Translations under genes and position numbers: made by a program
The notes under the pieces: generated by a model
What the model was told of the DNA's origin: nothing
Databases searched by the model: none
What the model saw: only the letters and a program-made list of their open reading frames with translations
Part shown: in pieces, positions 1-11,110 of the stretch
Position numbering within the stretch: the first letter of the stretch is position 1
How the letters are laid out: each line of letters starts with the position of its first letter
Origin: Adineta steineri
Taxonomy: Eukaryota; Rotifera; Eurotatoria; Adinetida; Adinetidae
Direction of reading: 5' to 3'
DNA length: 64,000 nucleotides
Assembly: GCA_905250115.1 (NCBI GenBank)
Contig: CAJNOI010000006.1
Span: 1,221,526-1,285,525, forward strand

Positions 1-1350
1 TAAAATATTTCCTCGATATTAAAAAACTTTGAACCTTTCTAGATATAAATACTCTATTAGACAAATTATTAATGTGTAGAATAGAACATCAAATATAGTA
101 TATATAAGACTATCAGATACAAAAAGAATTTTGTACTATTCATTGGAGCATTTAAATCGTCATAGTTGTATATGATTTTGTTTTGTATGATAATATATTA
201 TTATCTGATGACATTATAAACTGTCAAATACAGAACAAACATATTTGTTTTTCTACTAGATTGGCATCAACCTTCTTCCAAATAGTTTGACATATATATA
301 CAATTTAAGAAACTCTTTTAATCAATAGATATTCTCGTTTGATAGCTACTGTCATCTAACATTATCCATCAAAAATTATAGACTAAATAACAGTCACCAT
401 CTATCACAAAAAAAATCAAGTTTTCATCAGACTTGTTTATTATATTAGCGAATAATAGAAATCTATCACTATGCTCTTTCTTTTTGTTCGAATGGTATAT
501 TTTATAAACTAGCTAACATGTACAGAGAAATATATATATATTTATTCAAGATATAATTTATTTGTTTAAATAATTAAAGTATTTGGCTTTGAACTTCTAT
601 AATTCTGTTAATCAATAAAATTGGATAAATAAATTCATTGTATGCCAAACTTTTCTAATTAATATTACATTACTTAAACAAGTTATTAATGATATAATAA
701 GATAATATTTCAAGTAATTAGAATATAATAGATAATGTCAATTAATCTTTTAACAAAAAACAAGGACAAATATTAGTATATGAACTATTCGATGAAGACA
801 TATCATATAATACTCGAGTATGTGGGAAGAAGAAATTTTATTGGTTATTTCTTAACTACGAAAACAATATTTTATTGTTTTCCAAAATTTATATTTTTGT
901 CGGTGATGTCCTGATGATTTTTATCATATGTTCTCTTTGATAACTATCATCCATATGAATCAACCAAGGTTGTCGATTATATTATTCCTGTTGTGTAAGT
1001 TCTTTGATTTTTTCTCATCATCTATTTATTACACAAGCCGGTGGCATAGTTTGATGAGTATCATATGGTCTAGCGTTTTTTTTTCTCTTATTCTTTGACA
1101 ATAAAAAAAAATGACAAATGAGTTATGTCCGGGTGTTAAAGGATAGAGATATATATAGAATAAAAATGAAAGTTGATATTCAAAATGTTGTGGACATACT
1201 AGGAAACTTTTTATTGAAATAAAAACGATAAACAAAACTGTAAAGAAATGAAAATACGTACTAGGTTAAAAGAAAAGAAAGAAAAATCTCTGCTACTTGA
1301 ACACCGATAGAACAATAAGAAAATAGTTCATTTATATTATTTATTTGTAT
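1..1350. other. AT-rich stretch without recognisable gene
   Basis: I see only AT-rich sequence with short homopolymer runs and TATATA stretches. The single longer open frame on the minus strand (about 1029-1235) has a hydrophobic, low-information translation and no splice context. Its right part is the 3' flank of the minus-strand gene ending at 1351. Confidence 0.5.
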
Positions 1351-1713
1351 TTAATCTCGTTTTCGAATTAAAATATAATGCGATGTATGAGTTGACATAT
1401 TATCTCCAATTGCTGGATTACCACCACCACCAGTTGATGCTGATATTTGATAACCTAAACGAACCATTTTACTTAAAACATCCATATAGACAAGTGGATG
1501 TTCATCTTTTTCAGCTGAATAATTTCCGAACCAGACAAAAGCTGAATCAGATGCATTTGGAAGTATTTCATTAACAAGTTCTTTTTCAGCAAATATACGA
1601 TAATGTTTAGGATAAGATACAAGAACAATAAGTGAAACAACATCAATTCGACCACTACGTGAATCACTTGATTGATTAGAAGTGACACCAGTTGTACTTT
1701 CTTCTGATGCCAT
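1351..1713 (-). CDS. small protein, possibly GTP cyclohydrolase I feedback regulator-like
   Basis: This is an intact single-exon ORF of 120 residues with a proper ATG at 1713. The first 20 residues are Ser/Thr-rich and probably disordered. The rest alternates hydrophobic strands with a glycine-rich turn (ASTGGGG) and a basic end (ILIRKRD). The segment LSKMVRLGYQISASTGGGG recalls the C-terminal part of GFRP (a Leu-Asp-Lys-Leu helix, then GFRVLSMTGVG), and a hydrophobic strand followed by basic residues closes both proteins. GFRP proteins are about 84 residues, so this one would carry an N-terminal extension and an insertion before the last strand. The similarity is weak; it may be an unrelated small protein. 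That it is a real gene is better supported than its family. Confidence 0.5.
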   Translation of the reverse strand: MASEESTTGVTSNQSSDSRSGRIDVVSLIVLVSYPKHYRIFAEKELVNEILPNASDSAFVWFGNYSAEKDEHPLVYMDVLSKMVRLGYQISASTGGGGNPAIGDNMSTHTSHYILIRKRD

Positions 1714-2797
1714 TGATTATAAATATGCACACAAAAGATGATATGAGCAAGTAATATAGTGCAATTGAAATGGTCGACAAATAAGAGATAGAGAAAAGGA
1801 CGACGATGTTATTCTGTTGATTACAATAATCGTCTTTCTCTCAGAGAGAAGAATAGGAAGAACATTTGAGGTATATCTTGTATCGTAGAGCAAGGTCTCT
1901 CTTTCTTTCTTTTTTTTCTTTCTCCTTTTCTCTGCCCATCTTTATTTCCACTTGGGATCGACTGATTGACATGATGGATGACATTTTTCTCATCTGGCAA
2001 TATCGTCCGATGCTTTGACTGTCTGCTTTCTTGTCTAACTGCTTACCGACTTCGGTTGAGAGTAGTTGCTCGGTGTTTGTTGTTATGCGAATGGTTGTTA
2101 TTCAGAGTTATTTGTTATTGTGATCTCATTTTCTTTACATTGCACACGTTGTCGTTTAGGAAATAACAATGTTATATTCGTTTTTATCTTTATCGATGCC
2201 TTTTAGACCTCATCAACAAGTACAAAAACAGAAAACATTACTTATTATAATAATTTTGATAATGCTTGATTGACTAAGTTGACCGTAATATTTAATAACG
2301 TTTTTGATATATATATATATATCAATAGAAATAGAAATTTATTTGACATTCTCAAGAGATGATCAATAGCTTGCATGGAATGTTTGTACACATTTATAGA
2401 CAGTGTTTAAGATAACATATAATCGATTAGTTTAGAATCAATAGAAAAGTCAAAGGAAAAATAATACAAAAGATTGTTTTAAGTACTGTCTTCAATTATC
2501 GAAGATACATATGTATGTACTTGTTATTTATAATGTCAGAGGTGAAAATGTCGGATTAATCAAAATGAGTATCATTATAATTCTTGTTATTATTTATCTA
2601 AACGAATATTGATAAATATATCTACTGCGTTTTTACATATGTTGTTTATGACTCAAAGAATATCTGGAAGTATTTAATATAAAACTATTGAGACGTAAAT
2701 GATTTGTTTTTGAATATAAATAAACTATATAGGCGTTAAACTAAACAAAAGATAATGAATTTTTAGAAAATATTTTCCTACTTATTTAAGATTTTAA
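1714..2797. other. intergenic, pyrimidine tract and AT repeats
   Basis: It holds a long pyrimidine-rich tract around 1893-1940 and a short TATATA run near 2310. I see no convincing coding frame. It separates the divergent genes at 1351-1713 (minus) and 2798-4169 (plus), so it may contain both promoters, but no motif could be assigned. Confidence 0.4.
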
Positions 2798-4169
2798 ATG
2801 TGTATTTGGATTATAAATTATCAAGCAGGACAAACTGTTTATCAACCAATTATTCAGTTATTTGGTTATGATAGTATATATCATGAAATAATTTTCGTAA
2901 ATAATAAATATCAATGGCCAATTACTCAAGGTCTTTTTAAGGTAAACTATTTTTTTTCGTTTCCTATTTATTTTATAATAAACAAAAAGAAAATATATTT
3001 CATAGATCTATGTTCAACTTAATCCTGGTGAAAATATAATTCACCTATCAACATTGACATCTGAATTATCATTTACACTGATCTATTGTCCATTAAAAAC
3101 AACTAATATTATCGTTCGTCTTATCTATATATCATTTCCTGATGAAACAAACAATAATATAGAACATATATGTAAACAATTTGTTTTTCTAACTAAACTT
3201 GTTCGATGTACATTCGATGAAATTCTTCATAAACAAATGCGATATAAACGTTCATTAATATTTGATATTGAAAAGAAAATTCATCATGTATCAATGTTAA
3301 AAAACAATTTTGAAAATAAAATAATTGATAAGGAAATATTTAAAGAAATCTATCGTCAAATATATGCAATGGATTTTGTTCAAAATTCATCTGTTAAACT
3401 TATTATCAATTCATCAATTGCACCATCATTGAAATTTGCTTTCAGTTAGTTAGATTTTCTTCGTATGAGATATTAATATATTTTCTCCTATCTATTTAAA
3501 GCATTTAATAATATGATTGTTTTCAATTTACCTGAACAATTTTGTCATCTTCCATCATCATTTGATGAATTCTATGAAAATCTTAAAACAATTAAGTAAG
3601 AAATGAATATCTATATTATATAATCTCGTTTTTTTATTTATCAGAGCTGAATCTTTATTCTATTCAATTGGTGCTTATCTACATGAACTCGGGCATTTAT
3701 TTGGTCTTGATCATGGAGATAATCAAAGTGAAACAATCATGTCATCATCTAAAGGTTATATAGAATCTGGAAAAGATTTTTTTCTTATTAGTCAACGTTT
3801 ATGTTCGATTATATCCAATCGACAATGTTCGTGCTATAAAGTATAGTTATTAAAATTTTCTATTAAATCTTTTATATTATTTATTTCTTCAAAGGAACCA
3901 CTATTACATATGTCATGTTCATATTCAAATGGATTATTAACTAAAGATTCTGTTAATTTAAAATCTTTATGTAAATCAGGTGAAATGAAAATGTAAATAT
4001 TTTATTTTAATAATTTTCTTTTCTTTGTATAGATATTCATTGTCAATTTGCATTAAAATTTAATCATTTTAAATATAATGAAATACCAAATCAATGTATA
4101 TGTAATGGACAATTTCATTTTGAAAATAATCATTGTAATCAATTGATAAGTCAATTTAATGTAGAATAA
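2798..4169 (+). CDS. PF12044-type putative zinc metallopeptidase (YIL108W-like)
   Basis: Six exons can be joined in frame: 2798-2941, 3006 to about 3444, then pieces starting near 3502, 3645 and 3895, and a last one starting near 4034. Exon 1 ends in WPITQGLFK and exon 2 starts IYVQLNPGENIIHL, which fits the WPv.GyFK..v.L.pGeN pattern I know from the fungal/animal YIL108W family (Pfam Metallopep, PF12044). Exon 4 carries HELGHLFGLDH, a perfect HExxHxxGxxH zinc site with catalytic Glu, followed by an IMS turn like the metzincin Met-turn. The C-terminal exons contain several Cys (CICNGQF) and end at a TAA. No signal peptide is visible. The true start is uncertain; an upstream exon may exist because family members are usually longer. 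Substrate is unknown for the family. Confidence 0.75.
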
Positions 4170-4726
4170 AACAATGCCATTTTATTTTATTTTGCTGATT
4201 CTGATGTCTATAAATTCGTAATAGTATTTATATAATAGAAGCCAGAAACAGACAAGATAAAGAATAACAAACCAAGTACCAGAGTGTACTCATAAACTCG
4301 TCGAAAGTAGAAATATCAAGGATATCCTAATCGATTATAGAACAAGACGAACGATTAGAAGAGTATCAGTAAACATTTTTCTATGATTGATATATGTTTC
4401 ATATATATTCAGAATGATATAAATCTTTGATTAGAAACTATTTCTGTAATCAATCTGTTTCAATACAATTGAAGTTGACTTATAAGATTTTAATAATTAT
4501 CATGTATTTATGATTATGTACTTTCTTATTTCATAATTCACTAAATATTTATATATTTAAAATCTACTATTAAAGTTCAACTTATTATAATACGCAAAAC
4601 AAAAGACAAATTTTTTTATACAATAACTATATATAGTTAAATTTAACCATTCATTTTCTTTTTACCATTTAAATATATTTTTAATCCACCACATCGACAA
4701 TTATTTTTGAAAAGTGGATGATATGA
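4170..4726. other. convergent intergenic spacer
   Basis: AT-rich spacer between the ends of the metallopeptidase gene (plus) and the orphan exon pair (minus). No coding frame or repeat stands out. Confidence 0.4.
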
Positions 4727-5418
4727 TTATACATTATTCCATTTAACTGGAATTCCAAGAGCATGTATTAAGGAATAATTGTTTAATATTCGGTAATAAT
4801 GATAGTAATTGATCAAGTTTTTTGTCCAATCTGGATCATCACGAATAAACGGAACATTACGTCGTTTAACTAATAAATGTTGAGCAGGTTTACTGGGAAC
4901 TTTTGCATATAAAGATATATATATGATAAATCTATTATAGATTGCTCGAAATAACTTTCGATTAATTCTTATTTATCCATTCATCCTTAAGATATATGAT
5001 ATAATTAGTTTGAATATATATAATTGAAAGCGAAACAACTGTTATAACTAAGTAAATACATTATGTTTGTACTATAGATGAATAGAAATAAGATATTTGT
5101 TATCATACTTGCAAATGCTTCAAATTTGAACAGGAATTTAATAAAATACAATGTTGATGTATGAGTTGAATTTGGTGAATGTTTTGATTTTACACCACAT
5201 AGTTGTCGATTTTGAGGAAGTTTTGATGTTAATGATCGTAATGATGGAAAACGGTTCAATTCTACTGGATTTTGATGTCGTACAACAAGATGACAAATAC
5301 GTGATGCAAAAAAAACTACTGCTTTATCATTAATATCTTCGGATTTGAATAATGTCAATGATAGTTTCAAAAGGAATAAAAATAACCGTTTTAGAATAGA
5401 TGTCAGTACTTCAAACAA
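4727..5418 (-). CDS. unrecognised protein, two 3' exons (5' end unresolved)
   Basis: Two minus-strand exons join in phase: one ending at a GTATGA donor after 5109 and one running from 4899 to a TAA at 4727-4729, which encodes KPAQHLLVKRRNVPFIR and ends IPVKWNNV. The upstream exon is open up to about 5418 but has no in-frame ATG near its beginning. It therefore probably starts at an acceptor (TTTGAAG just left of 5411) and continues from an exon I could not locate; only 80 bases separate it from the stop of the dynein light chain gene. The N-terminal part is hydrophobic and Leu/Phe-rich, followed by a basic, Ser/Asn-rich stretch. I do not recognise the family. It could also be an alternative 3' end of the upstream gene or a decayed gene. 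Confidence 0.4.
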
Positions 5419-5498
5419 TAATTTTCAAAAAAAATCAAGTTTATTAAAAGTATTATCTATGTATAAAACAAGCAGCACAAAAAAAAGGAAAATAAAAT

Positions 5499-6302
5499 TT
5501 ATATAGATCCCAATTCTGTATAGCATAGAAAAATAATAACAAGAATATCACAATCGACACCATACATCTTAAATGTAATTGAATTATCAGTTTGTGAATT
5601 CCATAAACATCTTGATGAAACATGTAATCCACCAGTTTTTGTTTGAAAAACAGTAAGTTGAACAACAATTTTATAACGTTCTTCAATTTGATTCGTCATT
5701 AATGATACATGAGATTTAGCTTTTGATCGAATAAGATCTCCCAATTTTTTTAATTGTTGTGTATATGTAATACCCGAATTAAATTGTAATCGTTTTGTTT
5801 GTGCACGTATTTCTATATCTTGTTCAAGTCCTTGCCTTAATAAATTCCACTTTAATGGACGACTTGGTCCTAATTGATGAGTATTATTTTCTCTTCGAAT
5901 TGAACTTTCTATACGTGGCATTAGGCCAGTATTGATCTTTGGTCGAATATAATCATAAAGTGATGTTCGTTTAGGACGTATACTACTTTCTGTGTGTACA
6001 CTTGGAGATCGTGAAGTCACTATAGATGACAAGCTATTTCGTAAAACAGAACGGTAATCTGTTTCACGAATGGGCGAACTGTTTACCAGCGGTGATGATG
6101 GTGATTCCATACTACGATCTGTTATTCCTGATTTTGACGTAGTACTACGTGCAGTTGGTGGAAAAAGTAATGGATTATGAAGTTTAGGTTGTATTTGTAA
6201 CATTTGTTTATCTGTATTTTCATGTTCACCAATTGATTTTAAAGGTGGTAAATATCCATCAGAAAAATGTGGCTTAATCATTGGTATTTTGTCAGATGTC
6301 AT
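5499..6302 (-). CDS. Tctex1-domain dynein light chain-like protein (DYNLT4/5-type)
   Basis: A single exon encodes 267 residues from the ATG at 6302. The first ~150 residues are Ser/Pro/Arg-rich and probably disordered. A short motif RRENNTHQLGPSRP then precedes the Tctex1 domain (roughly residues 155-263), which contains RYKIVVQLTVFQ, the family signature SRCLWNSQTDN and a final FLCYTE strand, as in DYNLT/TCTEX1D proteins (typically SRCLWD..TD and a terminal YxE). Such proteins bind dynein intermediate chain or act in ciliary dynein complexes. The longer open frame starting at 6374 would add a hydrophobic signal-like segment, which does not fit a cytosolic light chain, so I chose the internal ATG. 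The long disordered N-terminus resembles the Tctex1D subgroup rather than the 113-residue DYNLT1. Confidence 0.85.
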   Translation of the reverse strand: MTSDKIPMIKPHFSDGYLPPLKSIGEHENTDKQMLQIQPKLHNPLLFPPTARSTTSKSGITDRSMESPSSPLVNSSPIRETDYRSVLRNSLSSIVTSRSPSVHTESSIRPKRTSLYDYIRPKINTGLMPRIESSIRRENNTHQLGPSRPLKWNLLRQGLEQDIEIRAQTKRLQFNSGITYTQQLKKLGDLIRSKAKSHVSLMTNQIEERYKIVVQLTVFQTKTGGLHVSSRCLWNSQTDNSITFKMYGVDCDILVIIFLCYTELGSI

Positions 6303-7172
6303 CCTATTGACAAGAAATGATGATGATAAGATGATGAAAAGAAAAATGTATTTCGTAAAACAATAAAAAGACAAGTTTCCTTACAAGGACACAGATGTGA
6401 ATGATAAGAATGAAGACAAAAAGTAAGAAAGAAAGAATAAAGATTTGATGTATATATACTTTTAAATATAACTATGTGCTTGATAATGTTATAAATAAAA
6501 AGGTATCAAAATCATGTGACACATAACAATCATAGTACTTACCATGGTTTAATAAAATGTTGTTTTTCTATAGCAACCATGTTTCTCGTAAAGATAAACT
6601 ATATGATGACTGATGTCTTCAAAACAGATGTGTTTTATCTACCCTTTAAAAATAAGAATTCAATGTATGAAGATATTTTCTTTAAAATATAATTTCGAAG
6701 TTATAAATATTAAAGATGATTTTGATTTAAATGAAAGAAAACATCGAGGTGACACAATATATAAAGAATAAGTACATTGTGATCGATTTGTTTGCTATTA
6801 ATACAAGTAATTTTATTTTTTTTCTTAGACGATAATAAGTAAATACGATCGATCGCAGAGTTATTGACTTTTGTACGTCAATACTTTAAACTAATTATAT
6901 GCTCGGATGACATAAGTTTTAATACATTTGTTCATCTGGTATTTTTTCTTTGATTAAGTTTTGGATCAAATTATGTTGATAAAAAATAAATATTTCATAT
7001 GTCATAAGAAGAACTTCAAAAAAAAGCATAACTCAATTTAAAATTAACACGATGCTGGACCTTCTGAACCAGATTTATAATAAAATCATTTATAGAATAT
7101 AAAATTATTTCAAAGACAATATTTTATTGTTTCATTGATATAAAACAATAATTATCAAAAGCTGTAATAGAA
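6303..7172. other. intergenic region
   Basis: AT-rich region upstream of the dynein light chain gene. Nothing coding is visible. Confidence 0.4.
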
Positions 7173-7234
7173 GTGCGTGTGGGTGTATCTGCGTAGTACG
7201 AGAGAAGAATTACTTATACACTCACACTTAAGAT
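7173..7234. repeat. telomere-like hairpin element H1 (degenerate)
   Basis: The left arm reads GTGCGTGTGGGTGTAT and the right arm ATACACTCACAC, followed by TTAAGAT, which matches the CAAGAT terminus of better copies. About 27 bases with AGAGAAGAATT lie between the arms. The arms pair imperfectly. This is the most eroded full copy. Confidence 0.55.
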
Positions 7235-7642
7235 TTAAAAAAACGTTTTTAGATTCTAACTTGATTTAGATCCATCAAAGTCAATTACTTTAATTTTTGC
7301 TTTCATATTTCAGATAATTACATCGAACACTCTGTTATGTGTGCCAAAATGACGTAGAGAACTGCTGAATGAACGAAACAAAAAATTTATTATTTAGATA
7401 TATTTTCATTTGTAGATTTTCCATTTTATTTAATGGATGCCTCTTTTATTTGTTTCTATAGATAGATACTATCGCTTCACCTTAGAATAAACAAAAACGA
7501 AAGAAAAAGAACCCGTCTGCGAAAATATTCGGCTATAGAAAAAAAGTCAATCATTTTCCTCCAATGAGAATGTTTGTGAACAAAGCATTGATATCTAGGT
7601 ATATATATCGTCTTATGATGCGCATTACAATCACATTGAAAT

Positions 7643-9641
7643 ATGAATAAACATAATATCAGTCTTCTTGATCTTCCTACTGAAATATTATTTTTCATTT
7701 TGAAAAAACTTAACAATATCGAAGTTCTTTACTCTCTACTTGATGTAAACAACCAACGACTTGATATTATAGCACAAGATAAAATCTTCACCACTAAACT
7801 TAATTTTGTCATGTCACAACCAATTAATGAAATTTCATCAATTTCTAATTCGACACTCAATCGCTTTTGTTTTTCAATATTACCAAGAATTCATAGAGAT
7901 ATCAAATCTCTTATTCTTGATTCCTATTCTATGGCATGTATTCTTCGTGCTGCTTATTATCCTAATCTTACAAATCTTGAAATTTTCAATTTTAACGAAG
8001 CAACTGTGTCACATTATTTCATAGGTAAGAAATTGACATAGAAAAAAGAAAGTGAAAGATTTAGATTTAACAATATCTATACTTTTTGTTTAGATGGTAC
8101 TCCTTTTCAACATATTTTCAAACAACAAACAACTGATCTTATTCTTTACATAAATGAAGATATTAAAACAATAAGAACAGAATATACCAAGAATGTCTAT
8201 GCAGTTATCTTAAGTTTCTTTCAAAACTTGAAACATCTGACAATTGTCGCACAATCATCTGTCGACAATTATCCATGTTTGTTATTGCAGAACCTACCAC
8301 TACATATATTTTCCTCTTCAACACTTACTAAATTATCCATTAATGTATATGATTTGAATGACGTATATGCTTTGCTTGATGGTCGACTCAAACAATTAGC
8401 TACACTTATTGTCCAAATTAAACATATCGATCGAAGAGCAATATCTTACAATAGGGTGAGTTTATGCTACATATTATTCTCGTTTCCTCATGAATATTTT
8501 GACATTGAAGATAAGATGAAGTTTATTAATGTTTGAATTTTGATTATTAGGAAATTGATTCGGAATAGATTTTTTGTAATAATTTGACGTTATTTCGAAT
8601 TCATAATCAATCATAACTCATGTGAAAGTTATTGCTTAGTCCTTGTGGTTATTGAATGATCGGATAGAATATATGAAAGATGTCAAAAGAATATTTTAAA
8701 AGTAACTAATATTGATATGTTAATAGCTGATGTAAACTTTTTAACTAAAATAATAAAGATCAATTTATAAATATTTTTCTATTTTTCAGAATGATCTTCC
8801 CAATTTAAAACATTTTTCATTAACGTGTCATGCTATTTACGAAGGATGTGATAATCTAATTGTACATCTTCTTCATCGAATGCAACATCTCGAAGAATTA
8901 ACTTTGTATCTTCATCTTTATGGTGAATCATCATTCATCTATGGCACTTATCTTGATAATGAAATTGTTATTCATATGTCACAACTTCATAGTTTTACAT
9001 TTTATATAGCTTCTGAAAATGGCATGGATGTTTCAGATAATCGTTTACTTCATTCGGATATTGAACATACTTTTAAAAATTCAGGACGATGGCAAGTAGC
9101 TTGTATGGTAGATAATTTCGAGCCTTACGAAATGATATATCGTGTTTTTTCACTTCCATTTCAATTTCATCTTCTCGAGCAAATTGGAAATAACATTCCG
9201 AACATTATATTCAATTCCGTTACTCATTTACGCTTATGGGACAAAGATCCATTCAGATATGAATTTTTCATTCGACTTACTCGAGCTTTTCCATTTCTTA
9301 AAAATTTATCAATTGACAATATTATACCATCATTTCTTGGTGAAAGTTATCATGTACGTGGTAAAGACTGGTGTTCGATCATTGAATATCCGCATCTTAT
9401 TTCGCTTGATGTCGAACTTGCAAATTCTTCTTATGTCGAAGAATTTCTCAATGAAACAAAGACACGTTTGCCGCATTTAACTGAATTAAAAGTCACTTAT
9501 ATGAGTTTGGAACGGGTGACAGAAAACTTTACAAAAGATGAAATGCGTCGTAATTGTGCGGGAGTGAAACGATTAGTTGTTGATAATACAATAGAATATA
9601 CAAACAATATGTATCGTTATTTTCCTTCGTTATTAGTTTAA
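7643..9641 (+). CDS. F-box protein with divergent leucine-rich-type repeats
   Basis: Three exons: 7643-8024, 8094-8455 and 8790-9641, all with good GT/AG sites and matching phase. The N-terminus LLDLPTEILFFILKKLNNIE is a typical F-box (L.dLP.Eil..If..L), which binds Skp1 in SCF ubiquitin ligases. The remainder (about 480 residues) has repeated L-x-x-L-x-L segments such as NLKHLTIVAQ, PNLKHFSLTC, MQHLEELTL and PHLTELKVTY, as in the divergent LRR tails of large bdelloid F-box families, presumed to bind substrate. The second intron is long (8456-8789). A fragment of a close paralogue (matching 9357-9532) lies antisense at 18554-18728 between two hairpin elements. The ORF looks intact. Confidence 0.85.
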
Positions 9642-10262
9642 TTTTGTAAAAAAATGATTTGAATAAAAATCTCCAATGTAAACTGTAGTTCTTCTTACAC
9701 GATCAAATTCAAGGATGGAACAGATAAACATGCACCAAACCCCAAACTGTTTGAGTATGAGCTTGGGAATTTATATTTTTGTATAGCTTAGGCGTCGAAG
9801 TTTTCGATATCTAATTTAAACTCAACACCGAAACCTACAGTCAACACTCGAGATTAAAAAAAAGAATATGATTTGGTGTAATTTATGTCTAATTGCGAGA
9901 TTTAATCAATATCCAAACTCCGAAACAGTATGGGTTTGGTGTATGTCTAGGTGCAAGAAATGTCAGCCATTTGGAGAGATAATATCTCGTATCAAAAGTG
10001 AGTTGTTCATATCGTCTTATCTATTTGTTGCATTACGTTAAAAAAATAGTATTGTAGATTATTCTGACGAGACAACTGTTTTCATACTTTCTTCTATTGA
10101 ATATAAAGCAGTAGATATGCATCAATTTCAAGCTTTGAATTCGAACTGAAATTAGTGTATAGCTATTATAATACTTTTATTTTAAAAAAAAAGAAGAGTT
10201 TTACATTTGTGCCAAATCTCGTACTAAAATTAGAAAATTAAAAATATTTTTAATATGTTATA
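9642..10262. other. intergenic with a small foldback element
   Basis: No gene is seen. The notable structure is the inverted repeat at 9727-9946, listed separately. Confidence 0.4.
9727..9946. repeat. 220-bp foldback (MITE-like) inverted repeat
   Basis: The left arm at about 9727-9757 (core CACCAAACCCCAAACTGTTT) matches the reverse complement of the right arm at about 9914-9946 (core CACCAAACCCATACTGTTT) over about 30 bases at roughly 80% identity. No ORF lies between. This has the form of a small non-autonomous element. It is unrelated in sequence to the TGTGGG hairpins, although both are foldbacks. Confidence 0.5.
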
Positions 10263-10422
10263 TTAATTACCTAGTTGTTGGTCAAGTTCAATCATTGCGC
10301 TTATTTCTAACATAATTTTGTTTTCAAGTGATTCAATTTTTTTTTGTATTTCCATAATTTTTTTACGTTGAGCAATTGGATCATTTAGATCTTTACGTGC
10401 TGACTTAACATTAGTTAATGAA

Positions 10423-10442
10423 GGGTGTGGGTGTGGGTGTGG
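10423..10442. repeat. telomere-like G tract inside an ORF (half hairpin)
   Basis: More than three perfect GGGTGT units occur in a row. The opposite arm is missing or decayed to CACTTACACCAC near 10469-10480. On the minus strand the tract is read in frame as His-Pro repeats, so it did not break the ORF. Confidence 0.6.
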
Positions 10443-10900
10443 ATTTCTGGATCTGGCACTTAAATCATCACTTACACCACTGCGTTCAATGGATGATGGA
10501 TCGGATTCGACACTTGTACCACTGCTGTCGCTGGATATTACATTGGATACAGATGAATAAGCTGAGCTCATTATACCTGAAATTATAAAGCTCCATCAAT
10601 TCTTATAGAAGAGAAATGCATTTAATGGACGTGAAAGACTTACCATTTTTACTTTATTTTAACTAAAAATTTTAAGCTGATTCATATCTCACAGTTATAG
10701 TAGGTGAAATGAATAGACGAGAATCAAATGTAAAGATTAACTTGCCGAATCTTATTATTAGCAGTACTTTTTGACAACTGAATACATATGCGTATTAAGT
10801 ATATATACTCGAAGAACGAGTGGTAATGGGATTGGAGATAAGAGTGAAACGTGTTGGAATCTTATCTTTAGCTATTTCCCTCCTGCATAGCAGTTAAATT

Positions 10901-10957
10901 TCTTAAGGATGTGGATATTTCTTATTCTCTTACACTCACACCCACACCCTCAAGATG
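10901..10957. repeat. telomere-like hairpin element H2
   Basis: The left terminus TCTTAAGGATGTGG pairs with the right arm CACTCACACCCACACCCT and terminus CAAGATG. The loop holds ATTTCTTATTCTC, similar to other copies. The right edge abuts coding-like sequence of the duplicated coiled-coil gene (copy 1). Confidence 0.7.
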
Positions 10958-11110
10958 ATGTGTAACAAATTTGACCTTGTCCATCTGTAAAAATTTGATT
11001 TTGTTCATCTGTAACAGTTTGAAGAATATTGAATGTTATTTTTTTTATCTTTTTCCAGATTCTTCAGATAGTTGAAATCGATGATTATCTTGTTTAACGT
11101 ATTTCTCATC

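Larger units (their letters stand above)
10263..11110 (-). pseudogene. unrecognised coiled-coil gene, copy 1 (probably broken)
   Basis: Reading on the minus strand, three coding-looking pieces occur. The first, near 11097-11040, follows a TTTTTTAG acceptor and reads DFNYLKNLEK. The second, near 11020-10958, contains TDEQNQIFTDGQGQ. The third is an ORF at 10571-10263 (102 residues, ATG, Ser-rich start, then a heptad-like KIMEIQKKIESLENKI segment ending LDQQLGN). The hairpin element H2 (10901-10957) sits directly against the second piece and interrupts the frame. The third piece contains a pure TGTGGG tract read as NPHPHPHP. A diverged duplicate lies at 12136-12820. Function is unknown; the coil suggests an oligomeric protein. 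Confidence 0.4.
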
